From Actinopolymorpha singaporensis (GTDB taxonomy: Bacteria > Actinomycetota > Actinomycetes > Propionibacteriales > Actinopolymorphaceae), in contig NZ_LT629732.1 of the NCBI RefSeq assembly GCF_900104745.1, positions 1,674,001-1,738,000 on the forward strand: a DNA stretch of 64,000 nt, in the 5' to 3' direction. This document shows positions 8,276 to 16,129 of the stretch, piece after piece. Position numbers and translations under genes: made by a program. Below the pieces are notes generated by a model. It saw only the letters and a list, made by a program, of their open reading frames with translations, was not told the DNA's origin and did no database searches. How positions within the stretch are numbered: position 1 is the first letter of the stretch; every line of letters begins with the position of its first letter.

Positions 8276-8649
8276 GTGTGCCGCGCGTTCGCCGCCTACA
8301 TCGTCGTCACTGTCGTGGCCGCCATTGCTTTCGCGTGCGCAGCCGCCATGAACTTCACCCACCACAGATCGGTCACCGAAACCGCGGAGCGCCTGGGCAT
8401 TCCGGTGTCCTGGCAGGTACCGCTCGTCTGCTGCTCGGAGCAGGCTCGGTCGGTCTGATCGCCGGCTTCGGCGTACCGGCACTCGGCACCGCCGCGGCAA
8501 GCGGCTTGGTCTTGTACTTCCTGTGTGCGGCCGGTGCACACGTCAGAGGTCGCGATACTCGGGTGGCAAGCTGGATCAACTGGTCGATCTTCTTCGGCTT
8601 GGCCGTCGCCGCACTTGCGGTGGGTTTAGCTCACCGCGGCGCGGTGTGA
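8276..8649 (+). pseudogene. DoxX-like membrane protein pseudogene
   Basis: A GTG at 8276 opens a frame reading RAFAAYIVVTVVAAIAFA and continuing to WQVPLV near 8430. After a frame change of one base the sequence resumes as SVGLIAGFGVPALGTAAASG and ends in ALAVGLAHRGAV at 8649. The pieces align in order with the intact protein at 5189-5545 (VGLVAGFAVPLLGLLAAVG; ALAVHLGYRG). One single-base shift near 8430-8440 breaks it. It probably arose by duplication or by independent acquisition within the same unit. Confidence 0.7.
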
Positions 8650-9108
8650 TCCTTATCGGGAGAAGACGCGCTGGTGCGAGAAGCAGGCCCGGCTGCTCCC
8701 TGCGGGTTCCCGAGCCATGCTCGGCGGGATGCCTACTTCGACGCGATGACAGGACACGGCGTGCTGTCCAACCTCCGTAGAGGAACGCCGACGAACCCGG
8801 ACACGACTCGGCTCTCGTGCATCCCTCTTGCTGGAACGGTGCCTTGGACGGCCCGATCGGTATGAAGGTCGGATCGAGAACGTCTGTCCAAGTGCGGCGA
8901 GCCTCAGGGACGGTCGCCCTTGGTAGACGAGTCAGCCCGCTACTTGCGCTGCGCTCTTGGCGGCGGTCTGGACTGGTTGGACGTAATTGCCATAACGATG
9001 CTCAGGCACGCTGAGCAGCACGTTCGCGGACGGGATACACGCCGTCAGGTTGCTCGTAGCCGAGGTGGCGACAAAGGTGTGTCCGCGTGTGGGGTGCTTG
9101 CCGGCATG
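8650..9108. other. Gene-free stretch with dispersed repeat copy B (8976-9023)
   Basis: No gene is visible. Positions 8976-9023 carry the second copy of the dispersed repeat (GTTGGACGTAATTGCCATAA), ending AGCAGCACG, just left of the conserved 140-bp block that precedes att3. Confidence 0.45.
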
Positions 9109-9249
9109 CTTCCGAAGCGGAGCCTCACAGGGCCGCTGACCAGGCACGATGCCGTGGCCGGTCTCAGTTTCAGGGCTTGCTGGTCTCAGCTGCGACGGCT
9201 CCCGACAGCCATCTGTCGGGAGCCTCTAAGCCGCTGACCTGGGGGAATG
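9109..9249. repeat. Conserved left-end block of family 2 units (before att3)
   Basis: About 140 bp immediately left of att3 are closely similar to 11402-11541 (before att4) and 15505-15644 (before att5). All start CTTCCGAAGCGGAGCCTCAC, contain two GGTCTCAG copies 22 bp apart (here 9158-9167 and 9180-9189), then a hairpin, and end in TGACCTGGGG before the core. This is the shared terminus of the integrase-less units. Confidence 0.8.
9197..9224. other. Perfect 12-bp hairpin beside att3
   Basis: GGCTCCCGACAG, the loop CCAT and CTGTCGGGAGCC form a perfect 12-bp stem. The equivalent before att5 (15592-15619) has one mismatch; the one before att4 is weaker. There is no T-run, so it is not a typical intrinsic terminator. 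Its constant position between arm repeats and core suggests a role in recombination or insulation (inference). Confidence 0.5.
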
Positions 9250-9295
9250 TGGTGGGCAGGGGCGGGGTCGAACCGCCGACCTTCCGCCTTTCAGG
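9250..9295. repeat. att copy 3 (tRNA-Phe 3' end)
   Basis: This 46-nt copy of the tRNA-Phe core has one substitution near the end (CGCCTTTCAGG). Its left flank is the family 2 block; its right flank is like that of att2. Confidence 0.9.
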
Positions 9296-9390
9296 GCCAC
9301 GGACCCACGTTCACCACTCGCCGCCCAAGTACGTCTGCGCAGGTCAGCGCTATCCGCGGCCGGCGCCGACCACCGGCGAACGAGTGCGAA

Positions 9391-9410
9391 TGAGACCAAG
9401 TCTGAGACCA
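9391..9410. promoter_or_regulatory. Arm-type direct repeat, family 2 (right of att3)
   Basis: TGAGACCA at 9391-9398 and 9403-9410 are perfect copies starting 12 bp apart. They are the reverse complement of TGGTCTCA, the repeat found left of att3, att4 and att5. Both ends of these units therefore carry the same word in opposite orientation, as expected for arm sites of one recombinase (inference). Confidence 0.55.
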
Positions 9411-9540
9411 GCACCCAACCGGATTCCACCTGTACTGAGTTGAGACGACCGCCTTGCGGCACCTGCACGAGTCATGAGTGGGCGGCGGAGGAGCTCCGCC
9501 TGCGTCACCGCGAGCAGTCGCTGGTCGTCAGCCTTGGACC

Positions 9541-9589
9541 TGTTGGACGTAATCGCCAGAACAGGCCTCAAGCGGTGAGCAGAGGAACG
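9541..9589. repeat. Dispersed ~47-bp repeat, copy C
   Basis: TGTTGGACGTAATCGCCAGA and the following bases to GGAACG resemble copies at 5058-5104 and 8976-9023. The surrounding 9411-9840 stretch holds no recognisable gene. Confidence 0.45.
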
Positions 9590-9840
9590 TTCCGTTGGCG
9601 GTGCTTGGCCCACGAGCTGCGGTGTCGGCGGGCCGCAACCTGTCCGTCACAGCGCACCATCACCTCCTGCGGGGAGGCGGTGCCCGACTGAGGAACCAGC
9701 GTTGTTCAGTCGGGCGCTCTGTTGTCGTGGTCGCCGCCGCTTCCGCAAGGGACGCGGACTCCCCGTCGCTCGGGGGATGGCGATCCTTCGAAGAACCGAT
9801 GCCGTCGTATCGAAGCGCAACGGCCACAAAGCTGGGTGGC

Positions 9841-10998
9841 TCACTCCGGAGGTGCGGGCGCGGCCGCCAGGTCGGTGCAGGAGCGAAGGTCGGCGAAGTC
9901 CTTCCGCATCTCCTCCGCCTTGTCGCCGTCGGCGAAGTGCGGCAGCCCGTTCGAACGGATCATGGCCGGTGACCAACGTGCCGCCGTCACCCTACGCCCC
10001 TTCATGGTCAAAGTGAGCACGCCGGTGGTCGACGTAGTCGTCGTGGTCTGGTTCGGCCACACGAAGTTGCCCAGGCCGTAGCCGACGTAGGTCCGGCCCA
10101 GCCACCCTGCGCCTAGCAACATGTGCGCGTGGGTGCCGATCACGACGTCGGCGCCGGCGTCGGCGAGCCTTCGGGCGAGGTCCTCCTGCTTGTTGGTCGG
10201 ACACTGGTTCAGCTCCTCGCCCCAGTGCAGGTAGACGACCACGACGTCGCTGGTGCGTCGGGCCTGCCTGACCGCGGCGATCAGCCGCTGCGGGTCCACC
10301 GCGGACGCGACACCGGCCCGGCCCTCACCAGCGGGGAAGTTACGTGACGTCGGATCGTTGACCTGGGTGGCACCGATCACCGCCACCGACGTTCCCTTGA
10401 TCCTCACCACGTGCGGCCCGAACGCCTGCGCGGCGTCCTGGCCGATACCGACGACCGCGAGCGGAGCGTCGTTGATCGCCGCGAGCGTGTCCGAAAGCCC
10501 GTCCGTCCCGAAGTCGACGCCGTGGTTGTTGCCCATGCTCGCCACGTCGACCCCGGCCGCCGCGAGCGCCTCGAACGCAGCTGGCGGCGCGCGGAAGGTG
10601 AACTCCTTGTCCTCGGGTTCACCGCGCGTCGTGATGGCCGTCTCGAGGTTCACGACGGTGAGGTCAGCGGCGGCGAGCTCGGATCGAATTGGCTCCAAGG
10701 CGCTCTCGGGATCGTCGAGCCGCTGGCGCAGCACACTCTCCCACCGGATGTCGCCCGCGAAGGCGAGCGTGAACGTCGCGTTGTTCTTCGCCTCGTTTTT
10801 CGGTGCCACCCGTGCGCGGTCCGACCTGTTTGTCGGACCATTCGACGGGTCTGGTGTCGACATTTCTGTCGCGCCCGCGGGAGTGACGTGGGGCGTGGAG
10901 GTGGGCGAGGCGACGTCTTTGCCTGCAATGCCACACGCCGACGCGCAACACACCAGGGCGAGGAGGAGCAGCAGAATTCTTTTAAATGCTCGAGGCAT
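9841..10998 (-). CDS. CapA-family poly-gamma-glutamate synthesis-like lipoprotein
   Basis: The 385-aa product begins with a lipoprotein signal peptide (basic MPRAFKR, a Leu-rich core, then lipobox ASAC with Cys near residue 22). A Ser/Thr/Pro linker of about 50 residues follows. The rest is a CapA/PGA_cap metallophosphatase-like domain: FAGDIRWE at its start, NLETAITTRGEPE, SMGNNHGVDFG, VVYLHWGEE, and DVVIGTHAHMLLG with the metal-binding His residues. CapA proteins act outside the cell in gamma-polyglutamate or related polymer production. It would be anchored on the outer face of the membrane. No capB/capC partner is nearby, so its substrate is uncertain. It is the sole intact gene of its unit. 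Confidence 0.88.
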   Translation of the reverse strand: MPRAFKRILLLLLALVCCASACGIAGKDVASPTSTPHVTPAGATEMSTPDPSNGPTNRSDRARVAPKNEAKNNATFTLAFAGDIRWESVLRQRLDDPESALEPIRSELAAADLTVVNLETAITTRGEPEDKEFTFRAPPAAFEALAAAGVDVASMGNNHGVDFGTDGLSDTLAAINDAPLAVVGIGQDAAQAFGPHVVRIKGTSVAVIGATQVNDPTSRNFPAGEGRAGVASAVDPQRLIAAVRQARRTSDVVVVYLHWGEELNQCPTNKQEDLARRLADAGADVVIGTHAHMLLGAGWLGRTYVGYGLGNFVWPNQTTTTTSTTGVLTLTMKGRRVTAARWSPAMIRSNGLPHFADGDKAEEMRKDFADLRSCTDLAAAPAPPE

Positions 10999-11240
10999 AT
11001 CGCCAAACTAGTGGCGAGGGATGCACCGATCAGGAAAGTCCGCCGCAGTTGGATTTGCGCCCGATCCAAATAGAACCGGCCGGATTCGACGTCCCGCAAT
11101 ACCGCTCGCCAGAAAATGCGTCTCGCCATATTGCGGCGACGAAATCCATGCGCAGGAATGTGTCCGAGGAAAAGGGTCGTCCGCCGGTGCCCGACGGCCG
11201 CCTGCGATACCAGGTCAGCGACCAGACGGGCCGGGTCAGC

Positions 11241-11370
11241 ATGGACACAAGAATCAGGGGTAGAGCTGCGGAACTGGAGAAACTATCAGGTCTTCTGCGC
11301 GTAGGTTCGCCAGATCCAGTGGAGCCCGTTATCATTTACGGGATGTCAGGAGGTGGAAAAGACCAGCATT
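11241..11370 (+). pseudogene. Truncated 5' end of an NTPase gene (STAND-like)
   Basis: From the ATG at 11241 the frame reads MDTRIRGRAAELEKLSGLLR, then EPVIIYGMSGGGK. That is the usual opening of a P-loop NTPase of the STAND/AAA type: a short 'GR-x-x-E-L' helix followed by a Walker A. The Walker A is cut just after the Lys, about 30 bp before the conserved 140-bp end block of the unit, so the remainder of the gene is gone. An open frame continues upstream without a motif. The truncation suggests that a deletion at the unit's end removed a larger gene, perhaps a defence NTPase. Confidence 0.5.
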
Positions 11371-11401
11371 GCTACGTGGCGACGTCCTGGCGACCGTCCG
11401 C

Positions 11402-11541
11402 CTTCCGAAGCGGAGCCTCACAGGCCGCTGACTAGGCACGATGCAGTCGCCGGTCTCAGTGTCCAGGCCAGTTGGTCTCAATTACGACGGCTCGCGACGG
11501 TCATGTGCCGGGAGGCTCTCAGTCGCTGACCTGGGGGAATG
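11402..11541. repeat. Conserved left-end block of family 2 units (before att4)
   Basis: This is the second copy of the block described at 9109-9249. GGTCTCAG-type repeats lie at 11450-11459 and 11472-11481 (22 bp apart). The hairpin is imperfect here. Confidence 0.8.
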
Positions 11542-11587
11542 TGGTGGGCAGGGGCGGGGTCGAACCGCCGACCTTCCGCTCTTCAGG
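11542..11587. repeat. att copy 4 (tRNA-Phe 3' end)
   Basis: This 46-nt copy has one substitution (CGCTCTTCAGG). The right flank (GGCCAAGCACCCACGT, then GCGTCTGCGCAGGTCAGCG) matches the att2/att3 right flanks for about 60 bp, then diverges before the TGAGACCA pair. Confidence 0.9.
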
Positions 11588-11671
11588 GCCAAGCACCCAC
11601 GTCCGCCGCCCACCGCCTGGATGCGTCTGCGCAGGTCAGCGTGGAGTCAACGGGGCGCTAGCGTGGGACAC

Positions 11672-11744
11672 GAGGGGTAGATCCCTTTCGGTGAGCAGGA
11701 CGGTTGGTCGCACTTCCATCCTGCCGTCGGGCGATCTACCCCTC
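11672..11744. repeat. Inverted repeat that can fold into a long hairpin
   Basis: GAGGGGTAGATC (11672-11683) and GATCTACCCCTC (11733-11744) are perfect 12-bp inverted copies. Inside them GCAGGACGG and CCATCCTGC can pair with one mismatch. No T-run follows, and no gene overlaps it. The remaining stretch to 12150 shows no recognisable gene. Confidence 0.5.
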
Positions 11745-12150
11745 CCTCACGCCCCGGCCACCGTCAACAACCTCATGAGCCGCAACATCTAGCCGCTCGT
11801 GTGCGGCTTGGGGGGGATTCGTCGCCGTAGAACAGGGGACGGCTGGACCACAGTTAGCGTCCTCGTGTCAGCCCGTCCACCCCCTCGCCACGAGCCCGGA
11901 TTTGCCTCGGTTCCGTGGCATGGCCTTTCTTCGCTTCGGGCACGTTTCCTGGCGAGAGCATCCTTTCATACGCGGATCGAGTTACGCCCGTATGTGTCGT
12001 GCTAATCGGGGGAGGGACATTGGAGAGGTCGCCTTTGAGTACGCGGAACGTGGATTGGCGTCATAGTGAATTCTCATCGAAGACGGTGTACGTCCCGCGC
12101 TTCTATCGCGGTAGCTGCAGGCGTGGGTTAGGTGCACTGGACCGATCGTG

Positions 12151-14259
12151 ATGGATTTGCATGGTCGTGCGTCCGTGTCCGGGTCCGGACGGTTGGCGGC
12201 GCCGGATGCTCACTCGGTGTCGCGGCTCGACATCCAAGGCTTGCGGGCGGTTGCCATCTTGTCGGTGCTCCTCTACCACATATTCCCTCGTCTGCTTCCG
12301 GGCGGCTTTCTTGGTGTGGACATCTTCTTCGTCATCTCCGGTTTCCTGATCACCGGAATTTTGACTCGTGAACTGCAGCGGACCGGGAGGATCCGGCTCG
12401 GACGGTTCTGGGCGCGCCGCGTCCGGCGCCTGTTGCCGATGGCGTCTTTGGTCACCGCACTGACCTTGGTCACGTCGATATTTGTGTACAGCCCACTACG
12501 CGTACCCGAGCTGGCTACTGACGCCCGCTGGGTGGCTTTGTATCTGCCGAACTACTGGTTCGCGGCGCGGCAAACCGACTACCTGGCCAACCAAGCACCA
12601 CCGTCACCGTTTCAGCACTTCTGGTCGCTCGCGGTTGAAGAGCAGTACTACTTCTGTTGGCCCATCCTCATGCTCGCAGCCGTCCTGGCAGCGACAAGGA
12701 TCCGATGCGCACCTGTCGCCAACCTCCGGCTACTCCTCCTCGGCTTGACCGCGATGATCACCGCCGTGTCGATGCTCGTGTCGTGGCAGCTGACCCAACC
12801 ACATCAGCCGTGGGCGTTCTTCGGCCTACCGGCCCGCGCCTGGGAACTCTCGGCAGGTGGACTGCTCGCCATCACCATGCAGAAACCGCCGCGACTGTCC
12901 CGTGCCGTCGCCACTGCGAGCGTCGGCGCCGGCATTGTCCTTCTGACTGGGTCATTGATCTGGTTCTCTGCTGACCTGGTGTTCCCAGGATTGTGGCCGG
13001 TGATTCCGATTGCCGGGACGCTCCTCCTGCTGTGGGCAGGCAACGCACCACGGGCCAAGCTGCTGCATGTTCTGACGGAGAACAAGTCGAGCGTGTATGT
13101 CGGCACCATCTCCTACTCGTTGTACTTGTGGCACTGGCCGGTGCTGATCTTGTCCCGGGCACGCTTCGGCTTCGACCACGAAGTTGCGCTTGGTGCCGGC
13201 TGTATCGCCGTCTCGCTTGCCTTGTCCTGCGTGTCCTACCGATTTCTGGAGAACCCCGTCCGCCAGTCCGCGAGGCTGCGGCGTGTGGTCTGGCCGAACT
13301 ACGCACTGCTGTTCGCCTCGACCACGACCGTGCTAGCAGCATGCACAGCGACCGCCAGCGTGTCGGCAACCCACGGCAGCGAGACCGTTCGACGACCCGA
13401 GAACAGTTCCGCACAGCCGCCCGGGCCAACCCCGCGCTCTGCCACGACGGTCTCTGCCAGCACCGTCCCCACCACGGTCCCTGCCACCACCCGGCCTAGC
13501 CTCGAGATCGCCAGGAAAGACCAGCCTGCTCTGGGCTTGTGTGGGGTCGCGTTTCATATCGCCACCCCACGTGTATGTCAGTACGGTGACCACAAGGCCT
13601 CCAAGTCGATGGTGCTGTTCGGTGACTCGCACGCAGCGCAGTGGTTCACTCCGATCAGCAGCTTTGCCCGGCAGCATGGCTACAAGATCTTCGTGATCCT
13701 CAAGTCGAGCTGCCCAGCCGCCAGTAACTACCGGTTTGTGAGCTACGCCGTGGGGCGGGAGTTCTACGAGTGCGAGTCCTGGGTGCGGCGATCAATTGGC
13801 CAGATCAACCATCTTCGGCCCGACATCATCGTCGTGAGCAACGCCACTCTTGGCTACACCGAGCCGATCGGCGGTCATTACCCCGACGCGTGGCACGACG
13901 GCCTCAGCCGAACCTTCGCCGCGCTCCCATCGGCCACCAAGAAGATTCTCATACTCGACACCCCGCGCTTCTTCGAGACCCCGCCCACGGAATGCCTGGC
14001 CGCACACTTGAACGATCCTGCTTCCTGTGGTGTCGACGTCACCAAAACGATCAGCCAAGGTGCGCGGTCTGCCGAGAAGGCCGCGGCGGAAGCGCATCAG
14101 GTCAACGTCGTGGACCCTGTCCCGTGGCTGTGCACCAAGACCTGCTACGGGATCGTTGGCGACATCATCATGTACGCCGACTCGAACCACATGACCAACA
14201 CCTTCGCCAGCACGCTGTCACGGCGACTCGCCGTCCAACTCGGAAACTTGCTCCGTTAA
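12151..14259 (+). CDS. OafA/YrhL-type membrane acyltransferase with C-terminal SGNH domain
   Basis: The roughly 702-aa two-part protein is of the OafA type. The N-terminal acyltransferase-3 part (about residues 18-400) has some ten membrane helices and the motifs LDIQGLRAVAILSVLLYH (catalytic His) and FFVISGFLITGIL; FWSLAVEEQYYF follows. After a Ser/Thr/Pro-rich linker (about 415-455) comes an extracytoplasmic SGNH-hydrolase-like part. It has VLFGDSHAAQWF as block I and a late DSNHMT with the Asp/His pair. Such enzymes O-acylate surface glycans, cell-wall sugars or exported metabolites. A GTG lies one codon upstream of the chosen ATG; neither has a clear ribosome-binding site. It stands alone on the plus strand. 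Confidence 0.92.
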   Translation: MDLHGRASVSGSGRLAAPDAHSVSRLDIQGLRAVAILSVLLYHIFPRLLPGGFLGVDIFFVISGFLITGILTRELQRTGRIRLGRFWARRVRRLLPMASLVTALTLVTSIFVYSPLRVPELATDARWVALYLPNYWFAARQTDYLANQAPPSPFQHFWSLAVEEQYYFCWPILMLAAVLAATRIRCAPVANLRLLLLGLTAMITAVSMLVSWQLTQPHQPWAFFGLPARAWELSAGGLLAITMQKPPRLSRAVATASVGAGIVLLTGSLIWFSADLVFPGLWPVIPIAGTLLLLWAGNAPRAKLLHVLTENKSSVYVGTISYSLYLWHWPVLILSRARFGFDHEVALGAGCIAVSLALSCVSYRFLENPVRQSARLRRVVWPNYALLFASTTTVLAACTATASVSATHGSETVRRPENSSAQPPGPTPRSATTVSASTVPTTVPATTRPSLEIARKDQPALGLCGVAFHIATPRVCQYGDHKASKSMVLFGDSHAAQWFTPISSFARQHGYKIFVILKSSCPAASNYRFVSYAVGREFYECESWVRRSIGQINHLRPDIIVVSNATLGYTEPIGGHYPDAWHDGLSRTFAALPSATKKILILDTPRFFETPPTECLAAHLNDPASCGVDVTKTISQGARSAEKAAAEAHQVNVVDPVPWLCTKTCYGIVGDIIMYADSNHMTNTFASTLSRRLAVQLGNLLR

Positions 14260-14399
14260 CATTACGACTGGTCCCTGAAAGTCGATGAAATAGCACTTGT
14301 CGTACGAGATTATGCCCGGAGCTTGGCTACCTCTCGTCTGTCAGAATGCCTCACCGTCGGTTCGAGATCGCCACAATTGCGGCGGCCCGGGCGTTGCGG

Positions 14400-14684
14400 T
14401 CGACGCGACGGAGCGAGAGTCGAATACAACACCGGGTCGGGCTGGAAGGTCGCGTCCGTACTGCCCAACGTCAACGGTGAGGACACTCCAGCCGGAGAGC
14501 GCATCGGGCAGAGAGGTTCGGCGGTGAGTCCCACGGATTCGGCGGCACGAGATACGACCTGTCCAGGCTGGCCGGCAAGGCGGTGAGGCTCCGCTTCCAC
14601 ATCAAGAAGGTCGACGGGGATCCGGAGACAGCCGAGGAATCCAGCTGGTATGTCGACATCCTCAAGATCGACACGTGCATCTGA
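14400..14684 (+). pseudogene. Decayed 3' end of a secreted protein gene
   Basis: One frame reads RVEYNTGSGWKVASVLPNVNG. After a shift another reads FGGTRYDLSRLAGKAVRLRF and ends with SSWYVDILKIDTCI and a stop at 14684. This is the pattern of a beta-sandwich C-terminal module found in large secreted actinomycete proteins ('D-L-S-x-L-A-G-K-x-V-R-L-R-F'). At least one frameshift lies near 14520 and the 5' part of the gene is absent. Confidence 0.5.
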
Positions 14685-14710
14685 GACGGACCCGTGGTGC
14701 CAACGCGTCG

Positions 14711-15340
14711 TTAGATGTGCCTGACGTCTTCTGACTCTGCACTGTTCGCAGGTTCGACGCGCGTCAGGCAGGTGGCGTCGTTCCAGATGTAGACAACCTC
14801 GTCGAGAAGCACACCTGAGTCGTCGAAGTGTCGCTGGCCGAGCAGGGTGCCGCCGATTCTTTCGTAGAAGGCGCGGGCGGGTGCGTTGACGGCGAGTACA
14901 CCGATCGCCAGTCTCCGTCGTCCTCGCGAGACGAGGAACGTGGCCAGGTCTGCGAGCAGCGCCCGTCCGATCCCGCTGCGCTGTCGAGTGGTGTGCACAT
15001 ACAGCGAGTAGCATTCGCCGGTCGGGTGGGCGGCACGGTTCGCGTCGTCGAAGGGCCAGTCTGCCGGCGGCCCGCCCATGGCGATGCCGACGATCTCGCC
15101 GGCCGTGTCCTCGGCGACGCAGACGTACTCTTGCGGATCTTCGGCCGCTGCGATCTCGCGTAACGTCCGCTCCCACCCCTGGGTGGATGACTCGTACGTG
15201 CGCTCCAGCAGAAGATGTTCGGGGATCTGGCCACGGTGGGCGGTGCGGAACGTGTCGACGAACACCCGAGCCATCGCCGGAGCATCTGCCAAGGTCGCTG
15301 CTCGGACCTTGAACCCGCGACGCTCGCGCGCCTCACCCAT
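14711..15340 (-). CDS. GNAT-family N-acetyltransferase
   Basis: The about 209-aa soluble protein begins MGEARERRGFKVRAATLAD. It has the GNAT fold markers: VRAATLADAPAMARVFVD at the N-terminus, a central strand YVCVAEDTAGEIVGIAMGG, and the acetyl-CoA pyrophosphate-binding motif RQRSGIGRALLADLA with Q/R-x-x-G-x-G. Then come VLAVNAPARAFYERIGG and a C-terminal tail. The substrate is not predictable. In-frame starts exist upstream (GTG at 15355, ATG at 15445); the ATG at 15340 gives a normal family length. It is the last gene of its unit and transcribes away from att5. Confidence 0.85.
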   Translation of the reverse strand: MGEARERRGFKVRAATLADAPAMARVFVDTFRTAHRGQIPEHLLLERTYESSTQGWERTLREIAAAEDPQEYVCVAEDTAGEIVGIAMGGPPADWPFDDANRAAHPTGECYSLYVHTTRQRSGIGRALLADLATFLVSRGRRRLAIGVLAVNAPARAFYERIGGTLLGQRHFDDSGVLLDEVVYIWNDATCLTRVEPANSAESEDVRHI

Positions 15341-15464
15341 CCGGTCGTCCGTCACAAGATCACATGATGGTCCGCAGACGCCCAGGCCGTCATCGAAACG
15401 GATCAACTCTTCCGGACCGCGACGCTTAGGTGTCGTGCCATGCATCTGCGCCGGTGCGCGGACG

Positions 15465-15493
15465 CATTGGACGCAATGGCCAGAACCCCTGGG
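15465..15493. repeat. Dispersed repeat, short copy D
   Basis: ATTGGACGCAATGGCCAGAA resembles the core of the dispersed repeat at 5058, 8976 and 9541. It sits just left of the conserved end block before att5. Confidence 0.35.
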
Positions 15494-15504
15494 CCGACCG
15501 TCCG

Positions 15505-15644
15505 CTTCCGAAGCGGAGCCTCACAGGCCGCTTACCAGGCGCGATGCCGCCGCTGGTCTCAGTTCCCGGGCCCGCTGGTCTCAGTTAGAACGGCTCCCGA
15601 CAGACGTCTGCCGGGAGCCACTGAGTCGCTGACCTGGGGGATTG
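15505..15644. repeat. Conserved left-end block of family 2 units (before att5)
   Basis: This is the third copy of the 140-bp block. CTGGTCTCAG occurs at 15553-15562 and 15575-15584, 22 bp apart. A near-perfect hairpin lies at 15592-15619 around the palindrome CAGACGTCTG. Confidence 0.8.
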
Positions 15645-15690
15645 TGGTGGGCAGGGGCGGGGTCGAACCGCCGACCTTCCGCTTTTCAGG
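15645..15690. repeat. att copy 5 (left end of the intact AICE)
   Basis: This 46-nt copy is identical to the tRNA-Phe core. Left flank is the family 2 block; right flank resembles that of att1 (shared CGCTCGTCATGATCTTGGTC and TTGGCGTCA repeats). It is the inferred attL of the 26.5-kb element. Confidence 0.92.
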
Positions 15691-15773
15691 TCTGGGCAGA
15701 TCGCGACCGGTGTGGTTGTCACGCTCGTCATGATCTTGGTCGGATGCTTCAGGGCCGGTGTTGAGCGGGTGTG

Positions 15774-15794
15774 TTGGCGTCAGGGTGGGCGTCA
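15774..15794 (+). promoter_or_regulatory. Arm-type direct repeat, family 1 (right of att5)
   Basis: TTGGCGTCA at 15774 and TGGGCGTCA at 15786 start 12 bp apart. The pair matches those at 267-287, 3224-3244 and 42087-42107. Confidence 0.5.
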
Positions 15795-16129
15795 GGTCGG
15801 AGGCGCGACCTCTTCGTCCCGAAGCATGCCCATGATCGTCGGGTCCTGGCTCTTCATGCTCGTGGCAGCCTGCGTGCGGTGCATGGCTGTGCGGGGATGT
15901 CCGGTCAAATGCCGGTCGATTGTCACTCAGTTAGTCACTCACCGGAGACCAGCCCGGCTGGCCCGGTCTCGGAGGGTCTGCTTCATTCGTCGAACAGGTG
16001 TGCGACTCGGGGCGTATGCTGCTGCTCGGGCGGGAGGGCCGGCACCGACACTGGGCAGGGGATCGGCCGTATGGCCCTCCCCGCCCACCATCGGATTATG
16101 GAATCGGTATAGAAGTATCATTCCTCTCC

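Larger units (their letters stand above)
3293..9249. mobile_element. Integrase-less integrated unit 2 (att2-att3)
   Basis: This unit is bounded by direct att copies. Its left end has a TGAGACCA-type arm (3433-3455, second copy degenerate). Its right end has a 140-bp block with paired GGTCTCAG repeats and a hairpin just before att3. No integrase, replication or transfer gene is visible. Cargo is a minus-strand gene set (membrane proteins, SRPBCC-like protein, sigma factor, alpha/beta hydrolase) plus a DoxX-like pseudogene. It may have lost its integrase or used one in trans. Confidence 0.6.
9250..11541. mobile_element. Integrase-less integrated unit 3 (att3-att4)
   Basis: The 2.3-kb unit lies between direct att copies. 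It has a perfect TGAGACCA pair at its left end (9391-9410) and the 140-bp block with GGTCTCAG pair at its right end (11402-11541). Contents are one CapA-like lipoprotein gene and a truncated NTPase gene start. No recombinase is present. It is the smallest unit and has the best-preserved family 2 ends. Confidence 0.6.
11542..15644. mobile_element. Integrase-less integrated unit 4 (att4-att5)
   Basis: The 4.1-kb unit lies between direct att copies. Its right end is the conserved 140-bp block before att5. The left-end TGAGACCA arm is not recognisable. Cargo is a large OafA-type acyltransferase, a decayed secreted-protein fragment and a GNAT acetyltransferase. No recombinase is seen. Confidence 0.55.
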
